46,722 bases of DNA from PVC group bacterium (GCA_003551625.1 PUNC01000106.1:1-46722), one strand, 5' to 3'; counted from the stretch's first letter, positions 24,850 to 33,649 are shown. Made by a program: numbers and translations. Notes: generated from the sequence alone by a model not told the origin.

Positions 24850-25646
24850 CCGCCCGGCCGCTGTTGAAAGTGTCGTCCCTGAAGGCGGGTTACGGCTCCA
24901 AGATGGTGCTGGAAGGTATCGACCTGGAGATTGCGGAAGGGGAGTTTTTCGGGCTCGCCGGCCCCAACGGCAGCGGCAAGACCACGCTGATCCGGGCCTT
25001 GAGCGGGATCATCCCCGCTTCCGACGGCGAGATTTTGCTGGAGGAGGTGCCGCTGGATAATATTCCCGGTCGGTTTCGAGCCCGGAAGATCGCGGTGGTG
25101 AGCCAGAACCCGGACCGTTTCCTCGATCTGGCGGTGGAGGATATCGTCGTCCTGGGAAGGCTTCCGTATTTCAGTCCGCTCCAGTGGATTCCCAATTATC
25201 GGGACCGCTCGGTTATCGACTGGTCTTTGAAAATGACCGGGACGGCCGGGATGCGGAAGATCAATTTCCAGAAGTTAAGCGGCGGCGAGCAACAGCGGGT
25301 GCTGATCGCCCTGGCCCTGGCCCAATCTCCGCGGCTGCTGCTGCTGGACGAGCCGACCCAGCATCTCGACCTTAAATACCGATCCGAAATCTTCAGCCTG
25401 CTGGAGGACCTGAACCGGGATCACGGAGTCACCGTGGCGGCCGTTCTCCACGATCTGAACCTGGCCGCGGCACATTGCCGGCGGATGCTCCTTCTCAAGA
25501 ACGGACGGATCAGGGGAATCGGCGAGCCGAAAGACCTGCTCACCCCGGAGCGGGTCCGGGAGATATTCGGTCTGCCGGTGGTCGTGACCGAACACCCCGA
25601 GACCGGCTGCCCGGTGGTTCTTCCCTCGATCCCCGCCGCCCCGTAA
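24846..25646 (+). CDS. btuD: Cobalamin/siderophore-type ABC ATPase
   Basis: A 266-residue nucleotide-binding subunit. Walker A is GPNGSGKTT, the signature is LSGGEQQRVLIALAL, Walker B is LLLLDEPTQHLDL and the switch His is VLHDLNLAAAHC. ATG 24846 overlaps the permease stop; the frame runs far upstream only inside btuC. It completes an importer for a corrinoid, haem or siderophore, with cobO favouring corrinoid. Confidence 0.92.
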   Translation: MTARPLLKVSSLKAGYGSKMVLEGIDLEIAEGEFFGLAGPNGSGKTTLIRALSGIIPASDGEILLEEVPLDNIPGRFRARKIAVVSQNPDRFLDLAVEDIVVLGRLPYFSPLQWIPNYRDRSVIDWSLKMTGTAGMRKINFQKLSGGEQQRVLIALALAQSPRLLLLDEPTQHLDLKYRSEIFSLLEDLNRDHGVTVAAVLHDLNLAAAHCRRMLLLKNGRIRGIGEPKDLLTPERVREIFGLPVVVTEHPETGCPVVLPSIPAAP

Positions 25647-25699
25647 TCCCGCTCCCAAGTCCGTCCGCCCGCGCCCCGATACCGGAGTGGCATTGCGGG

Positions 25700-25728
25700 T
25701 TGACTGAATATTTCATTGACTGTAGTAT
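25700..25728 (+). promoter_or_regulatory. Sigma-70 type promoter for the HAD gene
   Basis: TTGACT at 25700-25705, exactly 17 bases, then TAGTAT at 25723-25728, 40 bases before the ATG at 25768. Its position in a short intergenic gap supports it. Confidence 0.55.
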
Positions 25729-25767
25729 TCCCGCAGGCCGTCACTGAACCGGAAGGAGGCAGGCGTT

Positions 25768-26523
25768 ATGGGGAACAAGATCAGGGGCGTGATCTTCGAC
25801 AACGACAACACCATCGCCAAAATCTATCCCGATCCGAAGGGTTACTGGCTGGATGTATTTCTGGCCACGGTCAAGGAGTGCGGGGGGAAGGTCCCGGAAG
25901 GGCGGGAAGAGGAGTATATGCTCGCCTACTACACCGGCCGGAATTTTGTCGGCCGGCTGAAAGAACTGGGAGTCACCAGCGGCTGGGATGAATTTCAAGC
26001 GGCCAAGGGCCGCGTTGACGAACGACTGCGGATATCTTTGATCAAAGCGGGCAAGTCTTACCTCTTTCCGGACGCGATTGAGCTGATCAAATACCTTGAC
26101 CGCAACGGGATTAAATTTGGAGTCGCCACCTTTACTTCCCGGCCGGTGGTGATGGCGGCCTTCGACCAGTTGCCGGAGGTTCCCCGCCCGCAGGGCTTTT
26201 TCGGCTGGGACGATTCCCTGGAAAAGAAGCTGGAAAAACCCAACCCCGAGATCGCCTACCTCGTGCTTGATCAAATGGGCGTGAAACCCGAGGAATCGAT
26301 AATGGTCGGGGATCGCCTTACCGACGTGGAACTCGGCAACCAGGCCGGAATGAAGAGTTGCCTGGTCAAGCGAGCGGAGGAGGACGGAGACCTGATCCGG
26401 AGCATGGAGCGGGAGATCGAAGCGATCCGCGGGAACCTCGGCCGGGTGGAAGACTTCAAACAGATCCCGACCTACCAGGTCACCAGCCTCACCGAGCTGC
26501 TCCCGATCATCGAGTCTTCTTAA
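25768..26523 (+). CDS. HAD family hydrolase (phosphatase)
   Basis: A 251-residue haloacid dehalogenase-superfamily protein. Motif I is FDNDNTI with nucleophile Asp11 and acid Asp13. Motif II Thr is in ATFTSRP, motif III Lys in EKKLEKPNPE, and motif IV is MVGDRLTDVELGNQAG. The layout suggests a phosphoglycolate phosphatase-like or sugar-phosphate phosphatase; the substrate is unknown. GGAAGGAGG at 25749-25757 supports the start. It converges on mpg with a 17-base overlap of the coding ends. Confidence 0.87.
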   Translation: MGNKIRGVIFDNDNTIAKIYPDPKGYWLDVFLATVKECGGKVPEGREEEYMLAYYTGRNFVGRLKELGVTSGWDEFQAAKGRVDERLRISLIKAGKSYLFPDAIELIKYLDRNGIKFGVATFTSRPVVMAAFDQLPEVPRPQGFFGWDDSLEKKLEKPNPEIAYLVLDQMGVKPEESIMVGDRLTDVELGNQAGMKSCLVKRAEEDGDLIRSMEREIEAIRGNLGRVEDFKQIPTYQVTSLTELLPIIESS

Positions 26524-27073
26524 AGGCCGGGGAAACGACAAAGCGCCAGGGGAAATCCTTTCCCCGGCTGATTCCCACCCGGGGGCCGGAACCGATCCAG
26601 TCTTCCGGAATCTTGACTCCATCGGTCAGAAACAGCCTCTTCCCGCTGGTCAGGTCCCAGCCGTTCCAGCGAAGATCGATCCCAAAAACCCGCGTCAGTC
26701 GTCCGGGCCCGCCGATCAGACCGCTCTTCGGCCATTCCCCGGTCGGGGAGCCGGCCTCCTTGAGAAGCGCCGACCGGATGAGGACCGCCCCCGGCCGTCC
26801 CGCCTCCTCGGTAACCACGTTCAGCAGATGGTGAACACCGTAGCAAAAATACACATACGCCCTTCCCGGCGGCCCGAACATAATTTTGCTGCGCGGGGTG
26901 GAGCCCCGGCAGGCGTGGGAGGCCGGATCGCCCGGTCCCAGGTAGGCCTCGGTTTCGACGATGAACCCGGAAACGGCTCCTTTCGGCCCCGTCCTTACCA
27001 GGATCTTTCCCAGGAGCGCCCGAGCCGCTTCCAGCGTAGGCTGACGATAAAAGTCCTCCGGTAGTGTTCTCAT
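26507..27073 (-). CDS. mpg: DNA-3-methyladenine glycosylase (AAG/MPG family)
   Basis: A 188-residue base-excision repair glycosylase that removes alkylated purines. FIVETEAYLGPGDPASHACRG carries the catalytic Glu region; MFGPPGRAYVYFCYGVHHLLNVV and GPGRLTRVFGI are conserved blocks. ATG at 27071-27073 is chosen because MRTLPEDFYRQPTLEAARALLGKILV is the usual N-terminus; the frame extends further only over the opposite coiled-coil gene. The ribosome-binding site is weak. Confidence 0.93.
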   Translation of the reverse strand: MRTLPEDFYRQPTLEAARALLGKILVRTGPKGAVSGFIVETEAYLGPGDPASHACRGSTPRSKIMFGPPGRAYVYFCYGVHHLLNVVTEEAGRPGAVLIRSALLKEAGSPTGEWPKSGLIGGPGRLTRVFGIDLRWNGWDLTSGKRLFLTDGVKIPEDWIGSGPRVGISRGKDFPWRFVVSPAFKKTR

Positions 27074-27121
27074 AAAAAAGAGACGGAACGAAAGCCGCTC
27101 CGCGCCTCCACGGATAACGCT

Positions 27122-27151
27122 TGTCCGAGGCGGGGGAATTGTTTTATTATC
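27122..27151 (+). promoter_or_regulatory. Candidate promoter in the mpg / coiled-coil gene gap
   Basis: TTGTCC at 27122-27127, an 18-base spacer and TATTAT at 27146-27151, about 140 bases upstream of the gene at 27293. Nothing else was seen in this 219-base gap. Confidence 0.3.
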
Positions 27152-27292
27152 CGGTGTTGACCGTGACCGAATTATTAAAGTCCGGTCTCGATATTTCGAA
27201 TGGCGGCGGGGATCGCTCAGCCCGCCGATTAAGCACAGCTTGATCTTAATCGTCCGGGCCCGGCGGAACAATAAAGAATCGAGGAGACCGAG

Positions 27293-27937
27293 ATGACCGA
27301 GAATGAAAAAGGCAAGAAGCCGGCCGAAGCTAAGGCCGAAACCAAGCCGGAAGCACCCGCTCCCGGTATCGATCTGACCGATCTGGTTGACCGGACGGCC
27401 GAAAGAATCGCTTTCCTGAAGAAGCAGCAGGAGGATCTGGCCCGCCAGAAAGACGAACTGGAGGAGCTCAGCCGCCAAAAGAAGGAGTTGGAGAAAAGCC
27501 GGCGGGAGATCCTGGTCAGTCTGGAGCGGGCCCTCTCGGTTCTTCAAAACGAAGAGAACGACCTGCAGCGGAAACATTCCCTGGTCCAGACCACCCGGAA
27601 TGAGTTCGGGAAGATCCTCAAAGAGGTGAGGGGAATCCGGGAAGGGGAGTGGAGGAAAGAGAACGTCAAGGAGGAGCTGAGCCACGCCCTGGCCCTGGTG
27701 GCCAAGGCCCACCGCGATTTCCGCAAGGCGCAGGGGCAGATCGAGGCAATCGCCGCCCGCGACCTGGAAGGCGGGCGGGAACGGCCGCTCCCGCCGCCGG
27801 CCGCGATCCCGGAGATTCTGCCCGCCCGACCGGGGGAGCTTTTCAAGCAAGGGTTGGTCTTTTTCCTCCCGGCCGCTCTCCTGGCTCTTCTGGTGGCTAT
27901 TCTATTAAGGATCATCGCGCTTCTTCAGGCCGTTTAA
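27293..27937 (+). CDS. Coiled-coil protein with C-terminal membrane anchor
   Basis: A 214-residue protein of unknown family. Residues 1-25 are Lys/Glu/Ala/Pro-rich. A long charged coiled coil covers about 35-165. A Pro-rich linker (PLPPPAAIPEILPARP) follows, and a single hydrophobic helix closes the protein at about 187-212. The topology suggests a tail-anchored protein with its coiled coil in the cytoplasm. GAGGAG at 27281-27286 supports the start. It is followed by another coiled-coil/membrane protein and a NYN-domain protein on the same strand. Confidence 0.75.
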   Translation: MTENEKGKKPAEAKAETKPEAPAPGIDLTDLVDRTAERIAFLKKQQEDLARQKDELEELSRQKKELEKSRREILVSLERALSVLQNEENDLQRKHSLVQTTRNEFGKILKEVRGIREGEWRKENVKEELSHALALVAKAHRDFRKAQGQIEAIAARDLEGGRERPLPPPAAIPEILPARPGELFKQGLVFFLPAALLALLVAILLRIIALLQAV

Positions 27938-28017
27938 TCCGAATTATTCCTAGTCCGGGTTGTTTTTGATCACCATAGTTTTCGTTTGTAACCAGGGTTA
28001 AGCTTACGGTTCCGATT

Positions 28018-28368
28018 ATGCTCCGTTTCTTCTTTCCAAAAGGAGATGTCGATAACGAGATTTCGCGGCTCGACCAGGAGATCAGGAATACGCGCAAAGA
28101 GATCCGTCGCCTCGAGAAGCAGAGCCGCCGGTTGAGGGCGATGGCCGCTCCCGCTCCGGAAGGGGCGCGTTTTGGCCGTAAAAAAGGCGGCAAGCAGATC
28201 CCGGAAGAAGACCGGCGGCGGCTGGTAAGTTATCTCGGGGCGGGAAGCGTTCAGACCATCCGGCAGTATAAATTCAAGAGCGACCTTTTGAGGAAGAGAA
28301 GAATGCTGCTGGCCGCCGCCGTCCTGATCGCGATCGCCCTGATTGTCGCGGCCCTGTATCTTATCTGA
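28018..28368 (+). CDS. Small coiled-coil protein with C-terminal membrane helix
   Basis: A 116-residue protein of unknown family. Residues 9-42 form a coiled coil (EISRLDQEIRNTRKEIRRLEKQ), the middle is basic, and the last 23 residues are a membrane helix. It repeats the layout of the preceding gene at smaller size. The ATG lacks a clear ribosome-binding site. A CCGGATT-like palindrome lies between it and the NYN gene. Confidence 0.65.
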   Translation: MLRFFFPKGDVDNEISRLDQEIRNTRKEIRRLEKQSRRLRAMAAPAPEGARFGRKKGGKQIPEEDRRRLVSYLGAGSVQTIRQYKFKSDLLRKRRMLLAAAVLIAIALIVAALYLI

Positions 28369-28403
28369 TCTCCAACCCGGATTATCCGAATCCAGGCTGA
28401 ATT

Positions 28404-28937
28404 ATGAGCAAGCTTGAACAAAAACCCAACGGGATCGGCAGAGGCGTACATCCGGATCAGCGGGTGGGGGTCTTTGTCGATGTCCAGAATCTGTTCTATT
28501 CCGCCCGCAACCTTTTCGAGGCCAAGACCCATTTTGGGAAACTGCTCGAACACGTGGTGAGGGGCAGGAAATTGATCAGGGCGATCGCTTATACCGTGGC
28601 CAAGGAAGGGGCGGACCAGGCCGGCTTCGTGGAAGCGCTGGAGCGCTTCGGCTATGAAGTGAGGGTTAAGATCCTCAGGGAAAGACCCGACGGGACGGCC
28701 AAGGGAGATTGGGATATGGGCATCGCCATCGACTCGATTTCAACCGCCGACAAGCTCGACACGGTGATCCTGATATCCGGGGACGGCGATTTCGTTCCCC
28801 TGGTGGAGATGCTCAAGGCCCGGGGCTGCCGGGTGGAAGTGGCCGCTTTCGAAAAAAGCACGGCTCACGAATTACGAAACGCCGCCCACCGGTATCTCCC
28901 GATCGAGGAAGATCTTCTCTTCCGGCCCAACCGGTAA
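28404..28937 (+). CDS. NYN domain protein (LabA/DUF88 family)
   Basis: A 177-residue PIN-like ribonuclease-fold protein. Conserved acidic residues are Asp26 (FVDVQNLFY), Asp102/Asp104 (GDWDM) and Asp127/Asp129 (ISGDGDFVPLVEML), the NYN metal-site pattern. AFEKSTAHELRNAAHRYLPI closes the domain as in LabA proteins. Family members are thought to process RNA, but the targets are usually unknown. It follows two coiled-coil membrane proteins on the same strand; a functional link is inference. Confidence 0.87.
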   Translation: MSKLEQKPNGIGRGVHPDQRVGVFVDVQNLFYSARNLFEAKTHFGKLLEHVVRGRKLIRAIAYTVAKEGADQAGFVEALERFGYEVRVKILRERPDGTAKGDWDMGIAIDSISTADKLDTVILISGDGDFVPLVEMLKARGCRVEVAAFEKSTAHELRNAAHRYLPIEEDLLFRPNR

Positions 28938-28949
28938 GATATACCCGGA

Positions 28950-28972
28950 GTCAAGAGTAAAGATTTGACCCC
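28950..28972. repeat. GTCAA...TTGAC short dispersed repeat candidate
   Basis: GTCAAGAGTAAAGATTTGAC followed by CCC has 5-base inverted ends. From memory, sequences of this type recur between genes in many environmental bacteria. Only one copy is in this window, between convergent genes. Confidence 0.35.
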
Positions 28973-28989
28973 AAGTTTGCCGCCGGGGA

Positions 28990-29415
28990 TCAGTTCTCCC
29001 GCCAGCCCGGCGGGTGCCACCTTCCCCGTTCATCGAAAAACCCGTTCTCCCAGGTCATCCCCGGTTTGCGTTCCGGCCGCCACCAGCCGCGCATCCAGCG
29101 GCCGTGCGCCCACCTTCCCGGAACCCAGGCCATCGGCCCGTCGGGGTGGCGATATTCTTCCAGGGGTTGCCAATATCCGGGGAACCAGCGCCCGAACTCG
29201 TCCTGGTGCCTCTCCACCCAGTGGTAACCGACTCTTTCCGCCGACCGCCAGAAACCGGGCATAACCCTCCGACCCGCGATTACCAGCGGTTGCTCCCGGA
29301 CCATCCCCCGGAAGCGGTGGGGGTGGGGAGGCAGATGAGGATCGGCGGCGGCGGATGCTTTGAGGACGCCGGGCGCGAGAATGAACGCCGAAATCATCAA
29401 GACGGATATCTTCAT
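28990..29415 (-). CDS. Secreted Trp-rich YXWGXW-like repeat protein
   Basis: A 141-residue protein with a signal peptide (residues 1-23) and a Trp/Gly/Arg/His-rich mature part. Repeating units contain PGFW, GRWFPGYWQP, WVPGRW, GRWMRGWW and GRWHPPGW, spaced about 10-20 residues. This resembles short exported YXWGXW/BBP-like proteins, whose function is not established. It is convergent with the NYN gene and divergent from uvrB. The start is at 29415; a ribosome-binding-site-like GAAGGAGA lies just upstream on its strand. Confidence 0.7.
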   Translation of the reverse strand: MKISVLMISAFILAPGVLKASAAADPHLPPHPHRFRGMVREQPLVIAGRRVMPGFWRSAERVGYHWVERHQDEFGRWFPGYWQPLEEYRHPDGPMAWVPGRWAHGRWMRGWWRPERKPGMTWENGFFDERGRWHPPGWREN

Positions 29416-29610
29416 AAGCTGGTCTCCTTCTAACCGGGTCGTTGTTAAAATCTTATAACCCGGGCGGCAGCCTCAAGGCAAGAAGAATACCGGCCGGTTG
29501 CCGGAAGGAGAGGGGAGGGATATACTTGGAAAAAACGACGCATCCCTTCCCGCCACAGCCCGAAGGGCGGTGCCGGGACGAAATCCGAATAACAGCTTGC
29601 CCATCACCCG

Positions 29611-31602
29611 ATGAGACAATTCCGCTTAAAGACCGAGTTTGAACCCCGCGGCGATCAGCCCCGGGCCATCGATGCTCTTATCGGGGGGGTGGGGGAGGGA
29701 AGGGCCCACCAGGTCCTCCTGGGCGTTACCGGCTCGGGCAAAACCTTCACCGTGGCCAACGTAATCGCCCGGCTGAACCGGCCCGCGCTGGTCATCGCCC
29801 CCAACAAGACCCTGGCCGCCCAGCTCTACGGGGAATTCAGGGAGCTTTTCCCGGAAAACGCCGTGGAATATTTCGTGAGCTACTACGACTACTACCAGCC
29901 CGAGGCTTACCTGCCCTCCACCGACACCTTTATCGAGAAGGATACCGCCATCAACGAAGCGATCGACCGGATGCGCCACTCCGCCACCCACTCCCTCTGG
30001 ACCCGCCGGGACGTGCTGATAGTGGCCAGCGTCTCCTGCATCTACGGCCTGGGGTCGCCGCGCGAATATCGAGAGCTGATGTTGGAATTGAAAAGGGGAA
30101 AGCCGCTCGACCGCGATCGTTTTCTCAAGGACCTGGTGGAGATCTACTACCAGCGAAACGACTACGACTTCCAACGGGGCACCTTCCGGGTGCGGGGGGA
30201 CGTGGTGGAGATCTATCCGGCTTATGAGGAGAACAAGGCGATCCGGGTGGAGTTCTGGGGCGACGAGATCGAAGCCCTCTCCGAGATTGATCCCCTGCTG
30301 GGGCGGAAGACCGCGGAGCTGGATTCGGCCTCGATCTACCCCGGCAGCCACTATGTCACCTCGCCGGATAATATGAAGCGGGCGATGGGAGACATCGAGG
30401 AAGAGCTGGAACGGCGTCTCTCCGTCTTTCGCGCGCGGGGAAAGCTGTTGGAGGCGCAGCGGCTGGAGCAGAGAACCAGGTTCGACCTGGAGATGATCGG
30501 GCAGACCGGGTTCTGCAGCGGGATCGAGAATTATTCCCGGCATATCGATAACCGGCGGCCCGGGGAGCCCCCGGCGACCCTCCTTGACTACTTCCCCCCC
30601 GACTGGTTGCTCTTCATCGACGAAAGTCACATCACCGTTCCCCAGATCGGGGGGATGTACCGCGGCGACCGCTCCCGCAAGCGAACGCTGGTCGATTTCG
30701 GCTTCCGCCTGCCTTCCGCGCTCGACAACCGGCCTTTGAACTTCCGGGAGTTCGAGGAGAGGGTCAACCAGGTTATCTACGTCTCGGCGACGCCGGCCGA
30801 ATACGAACTCGACCGCGCGCGGGGACGGGTGGTCGAACAGGTGATCAGGCCCACCGGCCTGACCGACCCCCCGATCGAGGTCCGAAAGGCCGAAAACCAG
30901 GTCGAGGACCTGATGGAAGAGTGCCGACGGGTCGTCTCCGCCGGGCAGCGGGTCCTGGTGACCACGCTCACCAAGCGTATGGCCGAGGACCTGGCCGACT
31001 TTCTCGGAGAAAACGGCATAAAGGTCAAATATCTCCATTCCGACATCGATACCATCGCCCGCAGCGAGATCATCCGGGATCTCCGACGCGGCGACTTCGA
31101 TGTCCTGGTGGGGATCAACCTTCTCCGCGAGGGCCTGGACATCCCCGAGGTGGAACTGGTGGCGATCCTGGACGCCGACCGCGAGGGATTCCTGCGGTCC
31201 GAGCGCAGTCTGATCCAGACCTGCGGGCGGGCCGCCCGCAACATCAACGGCCGGGTGATTATGTACGCCTCCGAGCTCACCGACTCGATGGCGCGGGCGA
31301 TCGCCGAGACCGATCGTCGCCGCCGGAAACAGCGGGAGTATAACCGCGAACACGGCATCACCCCCGCCGGGATCAAGAAGAACATCGGCACTCTCTGGGC
31401 GGCCCTTTACGAGGCGGATTACGTCTCCGTTCCCGGGCCGTCGGAAAAAGTCGCCGAACCGCTGCCCCGGGAGAAGATCGCCGCCGAGATCCGGCGGTTG
31501 AAGAACAAGATGCTCAAGGCGGCGCGGGAGCTCAATTTCGAGGAGGCCGCTACCCTCCGCGACCGGATCCGCCGCCTGGAGGAAGAAAGCCTCTACTGGT
31601 AG
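29611..31602 (+). CDS. uvrB: Excinuclease ABC subunit B
   Basis: A 663-residue helicase-like damage-verification subunit of nucleotide excision repair. Walker A is GVTGSGKT. The beta-hairpin segment is [22 protein letters not shown]. Helicase motif II is IDESH, motif VI is QTCGRAARN, and the C-terminal UVR motif that binds UvrC is about residues 625-660. The only gap before uvrC is a pair of REP palindromes. The length is normal. Confidence 0.97.
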   Translation: MRQFRLKTEFEPRGDQPRAIDALIGGVGEGRAHQVLLGVTGSGKTFTVANVIARLNRPALVIAPNKTLAAQLYGEFRELFPENAVEYFVSYYDYYQPEAYLPSTDTFIEKDTAINEAIDRMRHSATHSLWTRRDVLIVASVSCIYGLGSPREYRELMLELKRGKPLDRDRFLKDLVEIYYQRNDYDFQRGTFRVRGDVVEIYPAYEENKAIRVEFWGDEIEALSEIDPLLGRKTAELDSASIYPGSHYVTSPDNMKRAMGDIEEELERRLSVFRARGKLLEAQRLEQRTRFDLEMIGQTGFCSGIENYSRHIDNRRPGEPPATLLDYFPPDWLLFIDESHITVPQIGGMYRGDRSRKRTLVDFGFRLPSALDNRPLNFREFEERVNQVIYVSATPAEYELDRARGRVVEQVIRPTGLTDPPIEVRKAENQVEDLMEECRRVVSAGQRVLVTTLTKRMAEDLADFLGENGIKVKYLHSDIDTIARSEIIRDLRRGDFDVLVGINLLREGLDIPEVELVAILDADREGFLRSERSLIQTCGRAARNINGRVIMYASELTDSMARAIAETDRRRRKQREYNREHGITPAGIKKNIGTLWAALYEADYVSVPGPSEKVAEPLPREKIAAEIRRLKNKMLKAARELNFEEAATLRDRIRRLEEESLYW

Positions 31603-31640
31603 CGGGTAATTCCGCTACGTCTTCCGCCACGGTTGTTTTC

Positions 31641-31780
31641 GTAGTCCACGGTTTCAGCCGTGGTTGCTGGCCTCGCCAAGCCACCCCTGAAGGGGTGGAC
31701 TACGAGGGGGGCATAATGTAGTCCACGGCTTCAGCCGTGGTTTTCAGCCGCGGCAAGCCACCCCTGAAGGGGAGGACTAC
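31641..31780. repeat. Two tandem REP-type palindromic units
   Basis: Two copies with a 77-base period. Each holds a CCACGGCTTCAGCCGTGG-type hairpin (31641-31663 and 31718-31740) and a CCACCCCTGAAGGGGTGG-type hairpin (31681-31703 and 31758-31780), bounded by GTAGTCCAC and GTGGACTAC. The same hairpins recur at 46270-46391. Such REP units are typically spread by REP-associated tyrosine transposases, none of which is in the window. Confidence 0.8.
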
Positions 31781-31792
31781 GAGGGATAAATT

Positions 31793-33460
31793 ATGAATAA
31801 CCTCGAGAAAACCGTCCGCCGTTTCCCCCGCCTTCCCGGCGTTTATCTGATGAAGGACGGCCGCGGACAGGTGCTTTACGTCGGCAAGGCCAAGGATCTC
31901 CGCGCCCGGGTCCTCAACTACTTCCGCCCCGGCGCCGACTCCCGGCCGACGGTCCCCCACCTGCTCGCCCGGGTTCGGAGGATCGAGTTCATCGCGGTCG
32001 ACAACGAGAAGGAGGCCTTCCTGCTCGAAAACCACCTGCTCAAGGAGTATCGGCCGCCCTATAACATCTTCTTCCGCGACGACAAGGACTTCTACAGCCT
32101 GCGGATCGATCCCTCCCGAAATTATCCCCGTCTGGAGCTGGTGCGCCGTCCCCGCGCCGACGGCGCGCTTTATTTCGGCCCGTATTCCTCGGCGGCGGCG
32201 ATGCGGAGTTCCCTGAAGTATTTCCAGTCCTTGTTTCCCTTGCGCCGCTGCTCCGAGAACGTCTTCCGCCACCGCCGCCGGCCCTGCCTTTACCACCAGA
32301 TGGGACGCTGCCCGGCGCCCTGCGCCGGCCTGATCTCGCCCGAAGAGTACCGCCTCCGGGTGAACGAATTAGTCCTCTTTTTGCGGGGGAAGAAGAAGGA
32401 GCTGCTGGTTTCGCTCCGCCGGAAGATGAAGCGGGAGTCGGCGGCGCTCGACTTCGAGGAGGCGGGACGGACTCTGGAGCGGATCCGGGCGATCGAGGAG
32501 ACGCTGGAGGAGCAGAAGATCAGCCGGGTGGAGGAAGCCGGCCGGGATGTCTTCGCCCTGGCCCGCGAGGGGGCGGCGACGGCAATCCAGGCCCTCTTCG
32601 TCCGTCGGGGCAAGCTGGTGGGAGGCAGGTCCGACTTCTTCCCCGGGGGGGTGGGGGACGATTCCGAGATCCTGGAATCCTACCTGAGCCAGTTCTACCG
32701 CCGCGGCGGCTATGTCCCGGCCGAGATCCTGCTTCCCCGGCTCCCGTCCCAGGCCGATATCCTTCAATCCTTTCTTGAGAGCGAGCGCGGGGGAAGAGTG
32801 CTTATGAAGGTCCCCCGCCGCGGGCCGAAGCGCAAACTGCTGGAGATGGCCGCCAAGAACGCCCGCCTGGCGCTGGCGGCCGGGCTGGCCGGCGAAAAGG
32901 GAGAGGGAGGCCTGGCGGAAACGAAACGGGCGCTGAAACTGAAGAATACCCCCCGAACGCTGGAAGCCTTCGACGTCTCGAATCTTTCCGGACGCGAAGC
33001 GGTAGGCTCGATGGCGGTCTTCCGCGACGGCGAAAAGTTTCCTTCCAGTTACCGACGCTACCGCATCAAGACCGTCGCCGGGGCGGACGATTACGCGATG
33101 CTCGCCGAGGTCATTCGGCGGCGCTACCTCCGCGCCGGTGAAATCCCTCCGCCCGATCTTATCCTGATCGACGGCGGCCGCGGGCAGCTGGAAACCGCCC
33201 GACAGGTTCTGGCGGAGTTGAAGATCGCCCGTCCGGACGTGGCCGCCATCGCCAAGGAAAAGTCCGAGCGGGGCGCGAAGACACCCGACCGGGTCTATCT
33301 GGCCGGGAGAAAAGGGCCGCTGGTGCTTCCGGCGGGCTCGCCGGCCCTGCGGCTGCTCCAACGGGCCCGAGACGAGGCCCACCGCTTCGCCCGCGCTTAC
33401 CACCTCAAACTGAGGAAGAAAGACTTTCTGAAAAGCGGAAGCCGGGGGAAGCGGAAGTAA
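31793..33460 (+). CDS. uvrC: Excinuclease ABC subunit C, lacking the C-terminal HhH domain
   Basis: A 555-residue nuclease that makes both incisions in excision repair. The GIY-YIG domain is at about 13-95 (GVYLMKDGRGQVLYVGKAKDLRARV). A Cys-rich segment (CLYHQMGRCPAPC) is at about 165-178. The UVR motif is at about 210-240, and the RNase H-like endonuclease is at about 385-540 with FDVSNLSG, ILIDGGRGQL and the His of RDEAHRFA. The protein stops 15 residues after that His with a basic tail. The usual 50-60-residue helix-hairpin-helix pair is absent. A terminator and a tRNA follow immediately, so no frameshifted remainder exists. Confidence 0.94.
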   Translation: MNNLEKTVRRFPRLPGVYLMKDGRGQVLYVGKAKDLRARVLNYFRPGADSRPTVPHLLARVRRIEFIAVDNEKEAFLLENHLLKEYRPPYNIFFRDDKDFYSLRIDPSRNYPRLELVRRPRADGALYFGPYSSAAAMRSSLKYFQSLFPLRRCSENVFRHRRRPCLYHQMGRCPAPCAGLISPEEYRLRVNELVLFLRGKKKELLVSLRRKMKRESAALDFEEAGRTLERIRAIEETLEEQKISRVEEAGRDVFALAREGAATAIQALFVRRGKLVGGRSDFFPGGVGDDSEILESYLSQFYRRGGYVPAEILLPRLPSQADILQSFLESERGGRVLMKVPRRGPKRKLLEMAAKNARLALAAGLAGEKGEGGLAETKRALKLKNTPRTLEAFDVSNLSGREAVGSMAVFRDGEKFPSSYRRYRIKTVAGADDYAMLAEVIRRRYLRAGEIPPPDLILIDGGRGQLETARQVLAELKIARPDVAAIAKEKSERGAKTPDRVYLAGRKGPLVLPAGSPALRLLQRARDEAHRFARAYHLKLRKKDFLKSGSRGKRK

Positions 33461-33490
33461 TCCGACCCGGCGATCCAAGCCGGAACAAAA

Positions 33491-33524
33491 GAGCGGACAG
33501 GGAGAAATCCCTGCCCGCTCTTTA
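33491..33524. terminator. Bidirectional terminator between uvrC and tRNA-Leu
   Basis: GAGCGGACAGGGA at 33491-33503 pairs with TCCCTGCCCGCTC at 33508-33520, with TTTAT on the + side and TTTTGTT on the - side. It can end both the rightward uvrC transcript and the leftward tRNA transcript. Confidence 0.75.
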
Positions 33525-33608
33525 TGCCGAAGCGGGGATTCGACCCCCGACAGCCTTGCGGCCACTAGGTCCTGAACCTAGCGCGTCTGCCAGTTCCGCC
33601 ACTTCGGC
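33525..33608 (-). tRNA. tRNA-Leu (CAG)
   Basis: On the - strand the acceptor GCCGAAG pairs with CTTCGGC; the discriminator is A. The anticodon stem CTAGG/CCTAG encloses TTCAGGA, anticodon CAG. A long variable arm (GTGGCCGCAAGGCTGT) marks class II. CCA is not encoded. Confidence 0.95.
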
Positions 33609-33621
33609 TTGAAACAAAAGT

Positions 33622-33649
33622 AGTATATCGCCTGGGGCGAATGTGTCAA
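33622..33649 (-). promoter_or_regulatory. Sigma-70 type promoter of tRNA-Leu (CAG)
   Basis: On the - strand TTGACA (33649-33644), a 16-base spacer and TATACT (33627-33622). Perfect -35 and 5/6 -10 boxes, about 14 bases before the mature tRNA 5' end. Confidence 0.75.

Noticed and set aside
29626-31353. A 575-codon open frame on the - strand, opposite uvrB
   Set aside because: Shadow frame; uvrB motifs are complete on the + strand.
31641-31780. CRISPR array
   Set aside because: Only two units with internal palindromes and no spacer variety of proper length; the hairpins fit REP elements. No cas gene was found.
33461-33524. Frameshifted remainder of the UvrC helix-hairpin-helix domain
   Set aside because: Only 30 bases separate the stop from the terminator stem, and none of the three frames encodes a GIG-type hairpin.
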